From Desulfobacteraceae bacterium (GTDB lineage: Bacteria; Desulfobacterota; Desulfobacteria; Desulfobacterales; UBA5852): a DNA stretch of 64,000 bases. The position numbers and the translations under genes were made by a program. The notes beneath the pieces are model-generated. The model did not search any database. It saw only the letters and a list, made by a program, of their open reading frames with translations, and had not been told where the DNA came from. The DNA lies in assembly GCA_014237395.1 (NCBI GenBank), contig JABZFP010000014.1, forward strand, positions 264,673 through 328,672, given 5' to 3'. Shown piece by piece: positions 1 through 8,993 of the stretch. Position 1 is the stretch's first letter; every line of letters begins with the position of its first letter.

Positions 1-911
1 GAAATCGCGATGGTGCCGGTGGCCGTGACCGTATCGCCCAGATCGCCTTCGGCCACGGCGCCGGTGACGGTGCCCGTGACGACCGGCAGATCATTGGTGC
101 CGGTAATGGTGATGTCGATCGTTGCCGGAGCACTGGTGGCGCCATTGTTGTCAATGGCCGTATAGGTAAAGGACACATCACGGGATTCACCCGGAGAAAG
201 ATCGTCGAAATTACCGTTCGGATCGAAGCTGTATGAGCCGTCGGGATTGAAGGTCAGGCTCCCCTGGGCCACATCGGTAACCAGTGCATAGCTGGCGATG
301 GTGCCGTCCACATCGGTAGCCGGAGGAACAAAATCGTTGAGGATGGCGGTATCTTCGTCGGTGGTGGTGGTATCGTTTGTGGCCACAGGTGCATTGTTGC
401 CCGGCGGCACAGTTGGAACGCCTGCAGCGGGGGGGGGGACATCCGCCTCATTATCATTGTCATCCGCAATTAGCGGACCAAATGTCTGGCCGGCGGTGTC
501 ATTTTCGGCGTCTAACAGGTAGCTGCCGACCTGCCCCTTGGACGCGTCGCCGCTATAATACGGGTCATCGTAGTAATAGGCGCTTTCTGTTTCGCCTATG
601 GCGGTATCTTGTTCTTCAATGATGTCTTCGTTGTTCAGCAGGGCGTTTTGCAGGGCTTCGACATCGTGGACAATTGCATCATATTGATCGATCGGACCGC
701 CTACGCTGGCGTCGAGGAGAATCTCGGAGTTTTGGGCCAAACGGATTAGATCCCCATTGTTCAGAACGATCGTGATCTGGGCGCCGTTGGACGTTTCGAT
801 GAGTTCATTCTCGTATACAATGTCGCCAACGTGGAGCTCACGAACCTGCCCCTGGGGCGTACGTGCGGTTGCCGGACCGGATAATGTTTGGATGCTTCCC
901 GCTTGTGCCAT
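1..911 (-). CDS. Large surface adhesin with N-terminal retention module (partial, continues past left edge)
   Basis: The frame opens at an ATG at 911 behind a GAGGTG ribosome site and stays open to the window edge (about 303 codons seen). Residues 1-100 (MAQAGSIQTLSG..., a beta-rich segment with VREL, NGAQITI and LNNGDLIRL) resemble the retention module of LapA/BapA-type type I secreted adhesins, which lodges the protein in the outer membrane. A low-complexity linker follows, then cadherin/VCBS-like repeats beginning NNAPVATND..TDEDTA, with a second unit after TGTNDLPVV. In LapA systems surface release is controlled by c-di-GMP through LapD/LapG; those genes are not visible here. A run of ten C on the coding strand (429-438) lies in the linker and is in frame. 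The C-terminal RTX secretion signal would lie outside the window. Confidence 0.85.
   Translation of the reverse strand, partial: MAQAGSIQTLSGPATARTPQGQVRELHVGDIVYENELIETSNGAQITIVLNNGDLIRLAQNSEILLDASVGGPIDQYDAIVHDVEALQNALLNNEDIIEEQDTAIGETESAYYYDDPYYSGDASKGQVGSYLLDAENDTAGQTFGPLIADDNDNEADVPPPAAGVPTVPPGNNAPVATNDTTTTDEDTAILNDFVPPATDVDGTIASYALVTDVAQGSLTFNPDGSYSFDPNGNFDDLSPGESRDVSFTYTAIDNNGATSAPATIDITITGTNDLPVVTGTVTGAVAEGDLGDTVTATGTIAI
429..438. repeat. Homopolymer tract of ten G/C inside the adhesin gene
   Basis: Ten consecutive G on the plus strand (C on the coding strand) encode part of a Val-Pro-Pro-Pro linker between the retention module and the first cadherin-like repeat. Loss or gain of one base would truncate the adhesin after about 160 residues. 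Both flanks read in the same frame in this sequence. Confidence 0.9.
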
Positions 912-1145
912 GCTTCACCTCGAAAAAAATCATTTAAAGCAAATGGATATGGGATTTATTGCCCATTAATCCTTTTTATAGTGTTTGTAATATAGCCGAT
1001 ACACGGGGAAAATAAATTGTACCAAGGTCCAATTTTGATAGGAAAGCGAACGATTAGTTGCGAAGTCAGTTCGGAATTAAGCTGTTATTGTTGAAAAATT
1101 AACGTAATCGAAGGAATGGGGACGGCTTTTTGTGTCGCTGATTCC

Positions 1146-1154
1146 GGGGGGGGG
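1146..1154. repeat. Intergenic homopolymer tract of nine G
   Basis: Nine consecutive G lie about 235 bp upstream of the adhesin start, between the adhesin and the terminator of the next minus-strand gene. No promoter element could be assigned to it. Confidence 0.85.
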
Positions 1155-1180
1155 CTGAATACAGGTGAGGATGTCAACTA

Positions 1181-1226
1181 AAGAAGGAAGGGGTTCGCTT
1201 TGTATGAAGCGAACCCCTTCCTTCTT
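1181..1226 (-). terminator. Perfect 20-bp hairpin downstream of the giant diheme protein gene
   Basis: The arms AAGAAGGAAGGGGTTCGCTT (1181-1200) and its exact complement (1207-1226) are separated by six bases. It lies 34 bp after the stop codon at 1260 on the minus strand, and the minus-strand 3' side ends CTTCTTTAG. The tail is only moderately T-rich, so it may act as a terminator or as a protective 3' hairpin. The rest of 912-1259 shows no gene. Confidence 0.75.
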
Positions 1227-1259
1227 GGTTTTATACTACAAGCATTTTTTAGTGTACCG

Positions 1260-4200
1260 TCAAGGAGCCGTTGTGATGGTATTTACTACAGGCTCATCAG
1301 GCGTCGGATCTGCGTTGGCCGGGAACTCCGTGGGCATCATGCGCCGGAACATGATGTCGCTACCCTCTTCGCCCTCGTCCAGCCAGACGCCGTAAAATCG
1401 CTCGCCGTTCGGCGTCATGCGTATCTGGACCTCGCCCTGTTCCTGGTCGCCCTTGGCCAGCCGGTACCAGCCGCTGACCGTTTCGCCGGCATAGTTTCCG
1501 GAGCTATCGGGATTCACCACCCAAGTGTCTTCTTCCAGGGTATTGCCCCGATCCAGCGAATAGCTAAGGAACAGATCTTCCGGGGCCTTCTCCACGTCGG
1601 GCAGGTTGGTCGAGGTCCCGTAAGCGATGTAGAACACATTCCGGTTCTGCTTATCCTCTGGAATGCCGGTCCATTCTCCTGCCACCTTGATCGTGCCGGG
1701 AACGGCCACGATCCGCGGCTCGATGACGCTGACCTTGTTGTTCTTGATTAGCGAGATGTTACGCGCGGGCTCGTAGCCACCGCCCGAATACTCCGTTTCC
1801 ACGATGTAGTGCTTGGTGGCCTCGGTCGCATCGTTGCCTTCTTCGTCCAGCTCCGCGCCGGAAATCCCTTCTGGATCGAAGAAATAATCCTGGTGCACGA
1901 TAGGATCGGCAGCCGTTGCGTCGGTAGTCCACGTCTCGCCGCCGTTGAAGGAGCGCCGGATGTAGAAGTCGTACTTATCGTGAGCTTTGCGTGATGCCGC
2001 CCAGTTCGGGCAGTAGGAGTAGCCCATGATAACGAAGTCACCCCGGATGGCGCCGCGGTGGGCCCGAGCGTCTTCGTAAGGGTTCACGCCCGACTTCCAG
2101 TCCAGACACTCTTCCGGCTGCGTCCAGTTGCAGACCTTGACCCCATCACCTTTGGCACTTTCGCTGCGGTCGGGGTTGATCCAGGTATCACCGACCATCA
2201 CCGTGCTGAGGTTCTGCAGGCCGACGCGAGTATCAGTGACGCTGTGTGGCAGGAAATTCTTCGGATCCCAAGGATTGCCTCCCATGATGGCTCCGGCTTC
2301 ATTCTTCACGACGCACCGGCGACACATAATGTCGGTCGGACGACCGGCACCGTCCTCGCCTTCCTTGTACAGTACCAGCAGCACCGTACCGGAGTTGTTC
2401 GGTTCCTTCCAAGTGCCGTCAGGCTTCTGGCCACCGAAGGCCGAGGACTTCGACTGCAGGATGAAGCGCGGCCGACGAGCGTTCTCATAGGCCAGTTGCG
2501 GATCACCTTTCCAGTCCAGAATCAGCTCGCCCGCGAGTGGGTTCGGAATCGGCGTGTAGTCGGTGATGTTCTCCTCGTTGTCGTAGATCGGGTTCGAGCC
2601 CAGGTAATCCGGCTCCACGACGTAGAGTGGGTTGCCTTCCGTGTCAGTCTCGGGCAGATTTAGGATCGCCCCACCACTGACCAGATCGGGCTGGGTGAAG
2701 TCGAAGCTGTGGTAGATGGCGTTCTTTCCGTTGTCAGGGAACGACTCATAAGGATCGTAGCCGCTTCCGTCCTGGGGTTGTTCCCCCGTTCCCGTGGTTT
2801 CCGGCGGTCCGGACCCCAGTCCCTTGGTCTCCTCGTAGGCCATGATGGCCCAGGCGCTCTTGGTGCCGTCCTTCTTGGTGTAGGTCTGCAGGAAGAGGTT
2901 GGGACGGGTCGCCGCGGTATTACCGTCCAGCAGGCGGCCGTCGGTCGTAATGGCAACCGTCCGCTCGGCACCTTGATAGTTGGTCTTGGTGTACAGACCA
3001 ATCCCGTCCGGAGATATCTCATTTACATAAGACCAGAGACCCGGAACCTCAGTGATATAACGGTGGGAACCGTCCTTGGTGTCGTCCAGATCGGGTTTAA
3101 TGTATGGATAAGGATCGTAGGGATAGTACGCCTCGACGATCTCGCCGCCGTCCGAACCGTCCTTCCAGACGCCGCCCTTTTCCTGGCATTCAAGGCACTT
3201 TATGGCCTCATTCGTGTCCGGCGATACTGTGATAACCCGATCCCGCGGCACGATGTGGTTATAGTGACAGCTCACGCAGTCGCTGTTGCTGAAGCCGCCC
3301 AGGTATTCGCCCGCCTCGGCGTCGACTACCACCAGCGGTAATGGAGCAGCCTGCGTGGGATTCTCGCCATGGGGGTCGGTATCGTAGGGAACGTGGCAGT
3401 TGGTGCAGTTCATGGTCGACGAATGGTCGCCCGGCACGGCCCGCAGCACATCGTAGTCGGCGCTCAATGCATCGGGATCGTCCGGCGTCACGATGGTCGC
3501 GCCGCCCTCGAACTTCACGCAGCGCGTCAGGTTCGCGGCCTCATAGACGATGTCCTCGGCGTCGACCGCATCGATCGGATTCCCGTCAGAATCGGTCAAG
3601 GCGGCGTTGTTCGTGTTGACCGCATCGTTGTCTGAAATGCGCACCGGCAGGGACATGGGCACCAGGGCCTTGGGCCGGTTGGTCCAGGGGATTTCGTTAC
3701 CGTCTTCGTCATACTGGACCGGATGTTCGGGATCGCCGCCGGCCACGAAGTTTTCATCGATTACGGCATGATCGTCCCAGGTGATATAGCTGTACCAGAT
3801 GTCGGTCTTGTGGTTGGCCGTGGCACCGCCCCAGCCGGGACCGGGACCTTTGGCTTCGCCCGGACGCAGGCCTTTGGGGTCTTCCTGCCAGGCGATGGCG
3901 AAACCGGCACCGTCGGCGCCGCCCATGAACACCTGGTTGGCGTCGCGACGAGCAGAGGTCAGTCGCTCGGGTTTGAACCACACGATGTCGCCGATCGCCT
4001 TGTCGGCCCACCAGCCGCCCCTGTTGATCTCGGCCTGGGTGACAATCACACCGCGGCAGGTCCAGACGGCGCTGTAGGGCACCTCGCCCTCTTCTGGGTA
4101 GCCCTGTTCGGTGTAGTCCACCGAACGCTGGGGACCGGAAACGCCCCAGAAGTCGTCAACTGCATAGTCATCGTCATAGATGTAATCCGGGCTGCACTTT

Positions 4201-5921
4201 ACGTTTTCGCCTGAGCCGGTGCAGGTTTCGCACGGATCCGGCTCGCCGTCGCCATTTATATCCGGGCAGGCCTGGATCGAATAACGCGGCTTGCCACCCT
4301 TGGCGAACTTGCTGGTCCAGGCGATCAGGATCTTGTTGCCCTTGACCTGGAAGACCGGCTTCTTGCAATGGCCGTAATAATCCTCGCCGTTGGCCAGCTG
4401 GAATGAGCTCCGGTCGGCCATGCGGGAGATGTTCTTGCGCTTCCAGGTGTTGCCGTCGTCGCGCGAGACCGCGGCCCACACGTCGTGGGCGCCGGTCTCG
4501 GGATCGGCATCGCAGAAAGTGGCGATGATGGGCTTGGCTTCTTCGGCCACGCGGATCAACTCCGGCTCTCCGCTTTCCTCATTATAGTAGTAGTATGGGA
4601 TGCCATTGACCACGGCACCGGTCTCGTCCTCGCAGGTGGCCAGTTCGCCGTTGGCTTTCAGGGCCGGGAACCAGACGCCCATGATGTTCAGCTTGGCCTT
4701 GGCGCTGGCCAGATCGGGCGTGCGCGAAATCTTCTTGCGGAACATGTCGCTGCTCGTGGACTTGCCCAGGTGCTGCTGCGCATCCTCGGCCGAAACCGCC
4801 ACCAGATCCGGGCCGCCCATCGCCCGTGATTCGGCGATGGTGTCCTGGATAATGTCTTCCACCAGGTCGTCGTCCGTGAAATCGATGCTGTCCAGCCCCT
4901 TGCCGGCCATGGCGGCGGCAAAGGCCGTTTCCACGGCGTCGGTGATTTGGATGCCCTTATTCGGGTCGGCATCCGCATCCAGGCTCTGGAGCAAGCGGGC
5001 CATGTTGATCACCCGCAGGTCATCGATATCGCTGTTTTGAAACAGATCGAGCGGGGAGATCTTGTGATCCACCGGGGTGCTGCCGATATAGATCCCCCCG
5101 ATGGCCAGGTCCACGGTTTCGCCGGGGAAATAGTCGAAGGCCCCGGATTCGTCGGTCCGGCCGTAATGGGTTGGGGTCTGGAAGGTCATGCCGCCCACCG
5201 GAGAATCGATAAAGTGGGCCCGCCGCGGGTGGGCCATCTCGTAGGTGTCGTACCCCCAGTGGCCGAGGATCTTCTGTTTGAGGAAGCCGTTGGCGTGGTT
5301 TTGGCGATGGCGGTTGGCGTTGCCTTTGACCACCAATTGGCGAACTTTGCCGATGCCGGAAACGATGGCTTCGCTTTCCGGCCCGGTGGCTTCGAAGTCC
5401 GGATCGACGGTCCACACATCACGCTGGTAGAGAACTTTGCCCTTGATGCGGTCCACGAAGACGAAAACCCCATGGACGCACATGTTTTGCTGGCGCAGCT
5501 CCTCGTAGGGCCGCCCCCAGCGGAAATCCAGGTCTTCTTCCAGATCGAGGGTCAGGGCATACTGACCGGCGGGCTCGTCGTATTCAACCCGGTAGGGGAA
5601 GACGTCCAGGTCGGGGGTGCCGTTTGGCCTTAACGGCACGGGGTCGTTACCGATGTAAACGTCGAGTTTCTTGATTTTCCAGTCGCCGACGGAATCCTGG
5701 CAGGTCAGGTCCTCCGGCGCCACGCGGAGCTGCAGCTTGACCCGGGTGTTCCACATGTCCACCGTGCCGGTGGCAGGGTAGGTCAGCCACCCGTCTCCGG
5801 TCAGTTCGCAGCGGTAGAGATTCTGCTGCATAAGGCCGCCCGGGCCCTGGTAGGCCCAGCCCATGACCGGCAGAAACGCCACTATGAGTCCCGCAATCAG
5901 AAAATGGTATCGAAGTTTCAT
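1260..5921 (-). CDS. Giant exported Asp-box protein with two heme c motifs
   Basis: 1553 residues. Start chosen at 5921 because AAGGAGGGG lies just upstream and residues 1-23 (MKLRYHFLIAGLIVAFLPVM...) form a signal peptide; the frame itself is open to 6005. Residues about 25-400 include a segment common in extracellular proteins (SPLDLF...INMARLLQSLDADADP). From FRKKISRTPDL (about 430) it matches the gene at 16632-21215 and the gene at 43433-46690. Shared features are sialidase/BNR-like Asp-boxes (SRDDGNTWK, SFNGGETW) and the block [11 protein letters not shown]...[14 protein letters not shown] (839-843) and CVSCH (882-886) would bind two c-type hemes; a nearby CLECQ is not a heme motif. Function unknown. 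It may belong to the database family called choice-of-anchor O, but I cannot verify that. A sigma-54-like promoter lies 144 bp upstream. Confidence 0.9.
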   Translation of the reverse strand: MKLRYHFLIAGLIVAFLPVMGWAYQGPGGLMQQNLYRCELTGDGWLTYPATGTVDMWNTRVKLQLRVAPEDLTCQDSVGDWKIKKLDVYIGNDPVPLRPNGTPDLDVFPYRVEYDEPAGQYALTLDLEEDLDFRWGRPYEELRQQNMCVHGVFVFVDRIKGKVLYQRDVWTVDPDFEATGPESEAIVSGIGKVRQLVVKGNANRHRQNHANGFLKQKILGHWGYDTYEMAHPRRAHFIDSPVGGMTFQTPTHYGRTDESGAFDYFPGETVDLAIGGIYIGSTPVDHKISPLDLFQNSDIDDLRVINMARLLQSLDADADPNKGIQITDAVETAFAAAMAGKGLDSIDFTDDDLVEDIIQDTIAESRAMGGPDLVAVSAEDAQQHLGKSTSSDMFRKKISRTPDLASAKAKLNIMGVWFPALKANGELATCEDETGAVVNGIPYYYYNEESGEPELIRVAEEAKPIIATFCDADPETGAHDVWAAVSRDDGNTWKRKNISRMADRSSFQLANGEDYYGHCKKPVFQVKGNKILIAWTSKFAKGGKPRYSIQACPDINGDGEPDPCETCTGSGENVKCSPDYIYDDDYAVDDFWGVSGPQRSVDYTEQGYPEEGEVPYSAVWTCRGVIVTQAEINRGGWWADKAIGDIVWFKPERLTSARRDANQVFMGGADGAGFAIAWQEDPKGLRPGEAKGPGPGWGGATANHKTDIWYSYITWDDHAVIDENFVAGGDPEHPVQYDEDGNEIPWTNRPKALVPMSLPVRISDNDAVNTNNAALTDSDGNPIDAVDAEDIVYEAANLTRCVKFEGGATIVTPDDPDALSADYDVLRAVPGDHSSTMNCTNCHVPYDTDPHGENPTQAAPLPLVVVDAEAGEYLGGFSNSDCVSCHYNHIVPRDRVITVSPDTNEAIKCLECQEKGGVWKDGSDGGEIVEAYYPYDPYPYIKPDLDDTKDGSHRYITEVPGLWSYVNEISPDGIGLYTKTNYQGAERTVAITTDGRLLDGNTAATRPNLFLQTYTKKDGTKSAWAIMAYEETKGLGSGPPETTGTGEQPQDGSGYDPYESFPDNGKNAIYHSFDFTQPDLVSGGAILNLPETDTEGNPLYVVEPDYLGSNPIYDNEENITDYTPIPNPLAGELILDWKGDPQLAYENARRPRFILQSKSSAFGGQKPDGTWKEPNNSGTVLLVLYKEGEDGAGRPTDIMCRRCVVKNEAGAIMGGNPWDPKNFLPHSVTDTRVGLQNLSTVMVGDTWINPDRSESAKGDGVKVCNWTQPEECLDWKSGVNPYEDARAHRGAIRGDFVIMGYSYCPNWAASRKAHDKYDFYIRRSFNGGETWTTDATAADPIVHQDYFFDPEGISGAELDEEGNDATEATKHYIVETEYSGGGYEPARNISLIKNNKVSVIEPRIVAVPGTIKVAGEWTGIPEDKQNRNVFYIAYGTSTNLPDVEKAPEDLFLSYSLDRGNTLEEDTWVVNPDSSGNYAGETVSGWYRLAKGDQEQGEVQIRMTPNGERFYGVWLDEGEEGSDIMFRRMMPTEFPANADPTPDEPVVNTITTAP

Positions 5922-6064
5922 CTTATGCCCCTCCTTGTGGTATGGTTCGAACCCGGTGTGAAATCCGCTGGGCTTCTCATCCTTTGCTTGGCCGGCTACC
6001 ATCATTTTTCGTTTGTTGAGCGCAATAGGCCCGCCATGCGATGCGGGCGATCAGGGGCTTAAAA

Positions 6065-6080
6065 AGCAATATAAATGCCA
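6065..6080 (-). promoter_or_regulatory. Sigma-54 (-24/-12) promoter for the giant diheme protein
   Basis: On the minus strand the sequence is TGGCATT-N4-TTGCT, with the invariant GG and GC dinucleotides at the correct spacing. It points at the gene starting at 5921, leaving a leader of about 130 nt. Confidence 0.7.
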
Positions 6081-6144
6081 GAAATGACTATAATTAAAAT
6101 CCCATATTATCAATAATTTAAGTAGCATTAAAATTATGATAAGG

Positions 6145-6205
6145 AATATATTTCATAATGATACGAAATATATTTCATATATATAATGAATTATATTTCA
6201 TAATC
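6145..6205. repeat. Three tandem ATATTTCATA repeats upstream of a sigma-54 promoter
   Basis: Copies of (A/T)TATATTTCATA occur at 6145-6160, 6165-6183 and 6188-6205, with TTTCAT cores 22-23 bp apart. The middle copy contains the perfect palindrome GAAATATATTTC. They lie 65-125 bp upstream of the -24/-12 element, where an activator of sigma-54 polymerase normally binds. The sequence is unrelated to the palindromes found near the other targets. Confidence 0.6.
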
Positions 6206-6469
6206 GGATCATCATCTTACCCCATGCCAAGGCTGACAGGCCGAGAGTGAAAAGGGCCATGGTCAGCCGGTTGAGCTTCAAGGGATCTTGTGTCGGAAGC
6301 AGGCGAAAGGCCGTAAAACGATTCAATAGAGGCTATCCGGTCCTGATTATGTAAAATATGCCCTGTTGCTGAACCTGGAAAGAAAATGCGATGCCATCGA
6401 TGGAAAAACCGTCGCCGTTAGTACTGGAAGTCCTGGCGGGAGGATTTTGCAGCCACCTATTATATTCTG

Positions 6470-7339
6470 GTGAATAGCAGCCAATTTGCATCGGCCGTCA
6501 CCGTCCTCAAAGCGAGCGGCCTTTTCGGAGCGTGCGCGACGCCCTCACTGAGGGTGCCCCCCGTAACACCGGTGCCCAACGATTTGCGTCTCAATGGCAA
6601 ATTTATTTGGTATGACTTGTTTACGAGTGATCTAAAGGCGGTTCAGCCGTTTTACGAAGCGCTGTTTGGTTGGTCCTTCCACGAAACAGCTACCGGTGAA
6701 ACCCGGGTGCTGACCATCAGGCGTGAAGGCGTGCCCATTGCCAATGCGGTGTATGTAAACGAAACCAAGATTAAAGACGGTGCGTCCCGCTGGTTGAGCT
6801 ATATGTCGGTGGCGGATGTCGATCAGACGGTGTTGCGCATCGAACAGAATCAGGGCTCTGTCTATATGCCGCCCAAGGATTTACCCGATCGGGGGCGCGT
6901 GGCCGTTGTAAAGGATCCGGAGGGCGCTTTGTTTGCGATCTTGACCGCCACCGGAGGGGATCCGCCCGACCCCGCATATGATCTAAATGATTTTCTCGGT
7001 TCCGAACTCTGGGCACGGCAGCTTGAAACGGCGATCCAATTTTACCAGGCCCTCGTCGCCTACGAAATCGAGATGGTCGATGTCGGGAATGAAAAAGATT
7101 ACCACCTGCTGGTCAGAGACGATGAACCCCGGGCCGGTGTGGTTCAGATTCCCTGGGATGATGTAAACCCCAACTGGATTCCCTATATCGCCGTTGAGGA
7201 TGTGGCGGCGGTGGCCGTCCGTGTGGAAGTCCTCGGAGGGCGTCTGCTGATTGCGCCGGATCCAGAGATCCGGGAAGGAAACGCGGCCATCCCGGCCGAC
7301 GCAGCTACCTGCCAGGCGATAATCGCTCTTCTCTTCTAA
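6470..7339 (+). CDS. VOC (glyoxalase/bleomycin-resistance fold) protein, probable lipoprotein
   Basis: Up to 289 residues with two VOC modules: about 40-165 (GKFIWYDLFTSDLKAVQPFYEALFGWSF...VKDPEGALFAIL) and about 175-285 (ETAIQFYQALVAYEI...PYIAVEDVAAV). The fold usually binds a metal and a small substrate; the ligand cannot be told here. The start is uncertain. The only early start is GTG at 6470, giving a short hydrophobic stretch ending LFGAC, which resembles a lipobox but lacks the usual basic N-terminus. The frame is open without a start back to 6422, and a frameshift may have removed the original signal peptide. Confidence 0.7.
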   Translation: MNSSQFASAVTVLKASGLFGACATPSLRVPPVTPVPNDLRLNGKFIWYDLFTSDLKAVQPFYEALFGWSFHETATGETRVLTIRREGVPIANAVYVNETKIKDGASRWLSYMSVADVDQTVLRIEQNQGSVYMPPKDLPDRGRVAVVKDPEGALFAILTATGGDPPDPAYDLNDFLGSELWARQLETAIQFYQALVAYEIEMVDVGNEKDYHLLVRDDEPRAGVVQIPWDDVNPNWIPYIAVEDVAAVAVRVEVLGGRLLIAPDPEIREGNAAIPADAATCQAIIALLF

Positions 7340-7443
7340 AAAAATCAACTGCCGTATGTCATTTTCGGTCTATTGTCCTCCATCCAGAAGGCCTTTTTAG
7401 CGTATTATTTCGGAAATGGTTCTTATTAAGAAGTATTTTTACC

Positions 7444-7482
7444 TGTGGCATGTCACAGTTGGGGGAGACTCACAACTGTGTC
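7444..7482 (+). promoter_or_regulatory. Upstream activating palindrome pair, copy 1
   Basis: TGTGGCATGTCACA (7444-7457) and GACTCACAACTGTGTC (7467-7482) are near-palindromes with centres 24 bp apart. The first is centred 153.5 bp upstream of the sigma-54 element at 7604. The same pair and distance recur upstream of 16632 and 30546. Confidence 0.75.
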
Positions 7483-7603
7483 GCGATCCTTAAAGCCATC
7501 CCGCTGGGCAGATTTCCGAATGTCCGGTATATCTTCTCCAAATCTTCGCAATTATTTGTAAAACGAAGTCTTCCCACCCCGAAAGACAACCCCATAGTTG
7601 AGA

Positions 7604-7619
7604 TGGCACAGCAATTGTA
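7604..7619 (+). promoter_or_regulatory. Sigma-54-like promoter for the split-Soret/octaheme cytochrome genes
   Basis: TGGCACA-N4-TTGTA has the GG pair and one mismatch in the -12 GC. Transcription would start near 7631, leaving a 390-nt leader before 8023. I saw no GEMM riboswitch or other known leader RNA in that leader. Confidence 0.6.
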
Positions 7620-8022
7620 ATGGCATGATCTGAGATTGATTGACAGGCAAACCGTAATCAGCGGCAGGCACTGGCAAGCCCCTCGGATCCCTGAACACAT
7701 GTTGCGATGCGCTTTTGGCCTAACGCCCATGTATTCAGAGGTCTGCGGGAATCATGATTCGAAGCAATCCGCAGTAGAACAAGACAACCGAGGGTTGGGG
7801 GTGGGAGTGCGGCCGCAGCTCAGATCGCCTCACATCATAAGTTCAGAGCGATTGAGGGGTAGCGCGACTTTCCATCCCGGGTAGTGCTGGAGACACTTTC
7901 GATTTCGAATCGTTGCGGTGTGCCATCTGCTCAGGTGCTGTCATCTCTCGGATCATTTCACATCCACATGGGCGTCTGGTGCCGACCATAGATGTAAAAA
8001 ACAATTGAAGGGAGATAGCGGT

Positions 8023-8907
8023 ATGGAATCGAAGAAAATTCATCGCAGAGAATTCATTGCCGGTAGTATCGGTGCCGGCGCGATGGCGTTGGGATTGGGC
8101 GTGAGGCCCAGTCATTTACAGGCCCAGGCGTACGGTCCGGAGCCCATTGGATTTCCTTTGCCCCAACCGCAAGTCCTGTTGGATGTCGACGCCGTGCGCC
8201 AGACGGCCTATGATCGGTATTTCGAGGGCGGCTGCATGTTCGGTGCGGCGGCCTCCTTGATCGAGGCCTTCCGGTCCGCCTGCCGTTCCGATGATGCGGG
8301 CGGCGGCTACTCGGACTGGGACCTGATTCCAACCGCCATGTTCAAATACGGCAGTGGCGGCGTGGCGGGCTGGGGGACCATTTGCGGCATTCTCAACGGT
8401 GCGGCGGCGGTTCTTGCCATGGCAGACTATGGCAGCCTGATCGGTCAGGTAATCGGCTGGTATACGCTTCAATCCTTCCCGCTGGACAACTGCGAAGGGT
8501 TTACGGCAGCATCCGGCTTCGAAGCGCTTGCCGATATCGACGTGCCGGCCCATACGGTTTCGGATTCGCCCCTATGTCACATTTCCATCAGTAAATTCTG
8601 TGAAGCGGCCGGTATCACTCTCAAGGACAGTTCCCCGGAAGGCATGAACTACAAACAGGACCGCTGCAGCAAGATTTGTGCGGATACGGCGGCTCTGGCG
8701 GCCAGATTGATCAACGGCGAACTCGATTCCGAAAGCGTATACGCGACACCGGCATCCTATGCTTCGTGTCTATCGTGTCACGGTGACATCAAAGATCAGG
8801 TGGGCAAGATGAACTGCCTGGGATGCCATTCCACTTCCGATGTCATCCTCGTCGGGAGCGGTCACGGAAGTGACGTAAAGCCTCCGAAGAGCCGAAAGAA
8901 GCGTTAA
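8023..8907 (+). CDS. Split-Soret-type diheme cytochrome c, Tat-exported
   Basis: 294 residues. ATG at 8023 follows GAAGGGAGA; the frame is open further upstream without a ribosome site. The N-terminus HRREFIAGSIGAGAMALGLG is a twin-arginine signal. The body has the Cys-rich pattern of the C_GCAxxG_C_C/split-Soret family (GGCMFGAAASLIEAF, GTICGILNGAA, DNCEGFTAA, PLCHISISKFCEAAG, RCSKICAD). Two heme motifs, CLSCH and CLGCH, sit in the last 45 residues. The family was described from Desulfovibrio as a periplasmic diheme protein of unclear physiological role. An 86-bp gap leads to the octaheme cytochrome, so the two may be cotranscribed from the promoter at 7604. Confidence 0.88.
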   Translation: MESKKIHRREFIAGSIGAGAMALGLGVRPSHLQAQAYGPEPIGFPLPQPQVLLDVDAVRQTAYDRYFEGGCMFGAAASLIEAFRSACRSDDAGGGYSDWDLIPTAMFKYGSGGVAGWGTICGILNGAAAVLAMADYGSLIGQVIGWYTLQSFPLDNCEGFTAASGFEALADIDVPAHTVSDSPLCHISISKFCEAAGITLKDSSPEGMNYKQDRCSKICADTAALAARLINGELDSESVYATPASYASCLSCHGDIKDQVGKMNCLGCHSTSDVILVGSGHGSDVKPPKSRKKR

Positions 8908-8993
8908 TGCTTCCGGCGGTCTGGGTGGCAGACCGCCAATGTTTCCGGTTTCTAAGCGTTTTCTTCCTTCCGGGGCAGGTGAAATGAAACCCT

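Noticed and set aside
5943..5953. GGTTCGAACCC, a T-arm-like sequence suggesting a tRNA
   Set aside because: It lies in the leader of the gene at 5921 and no acceptor stem, D-arm or anticodon arm can be drawn around it.
7631..8020. Possible third GEMM or other riboswitch in the split-Soret leader
   Set aside because: A GGCAAACC and a GGCAAGCC are present, but the order, spacing and GCCGGGTTGCC half of GEMM-I are missing.
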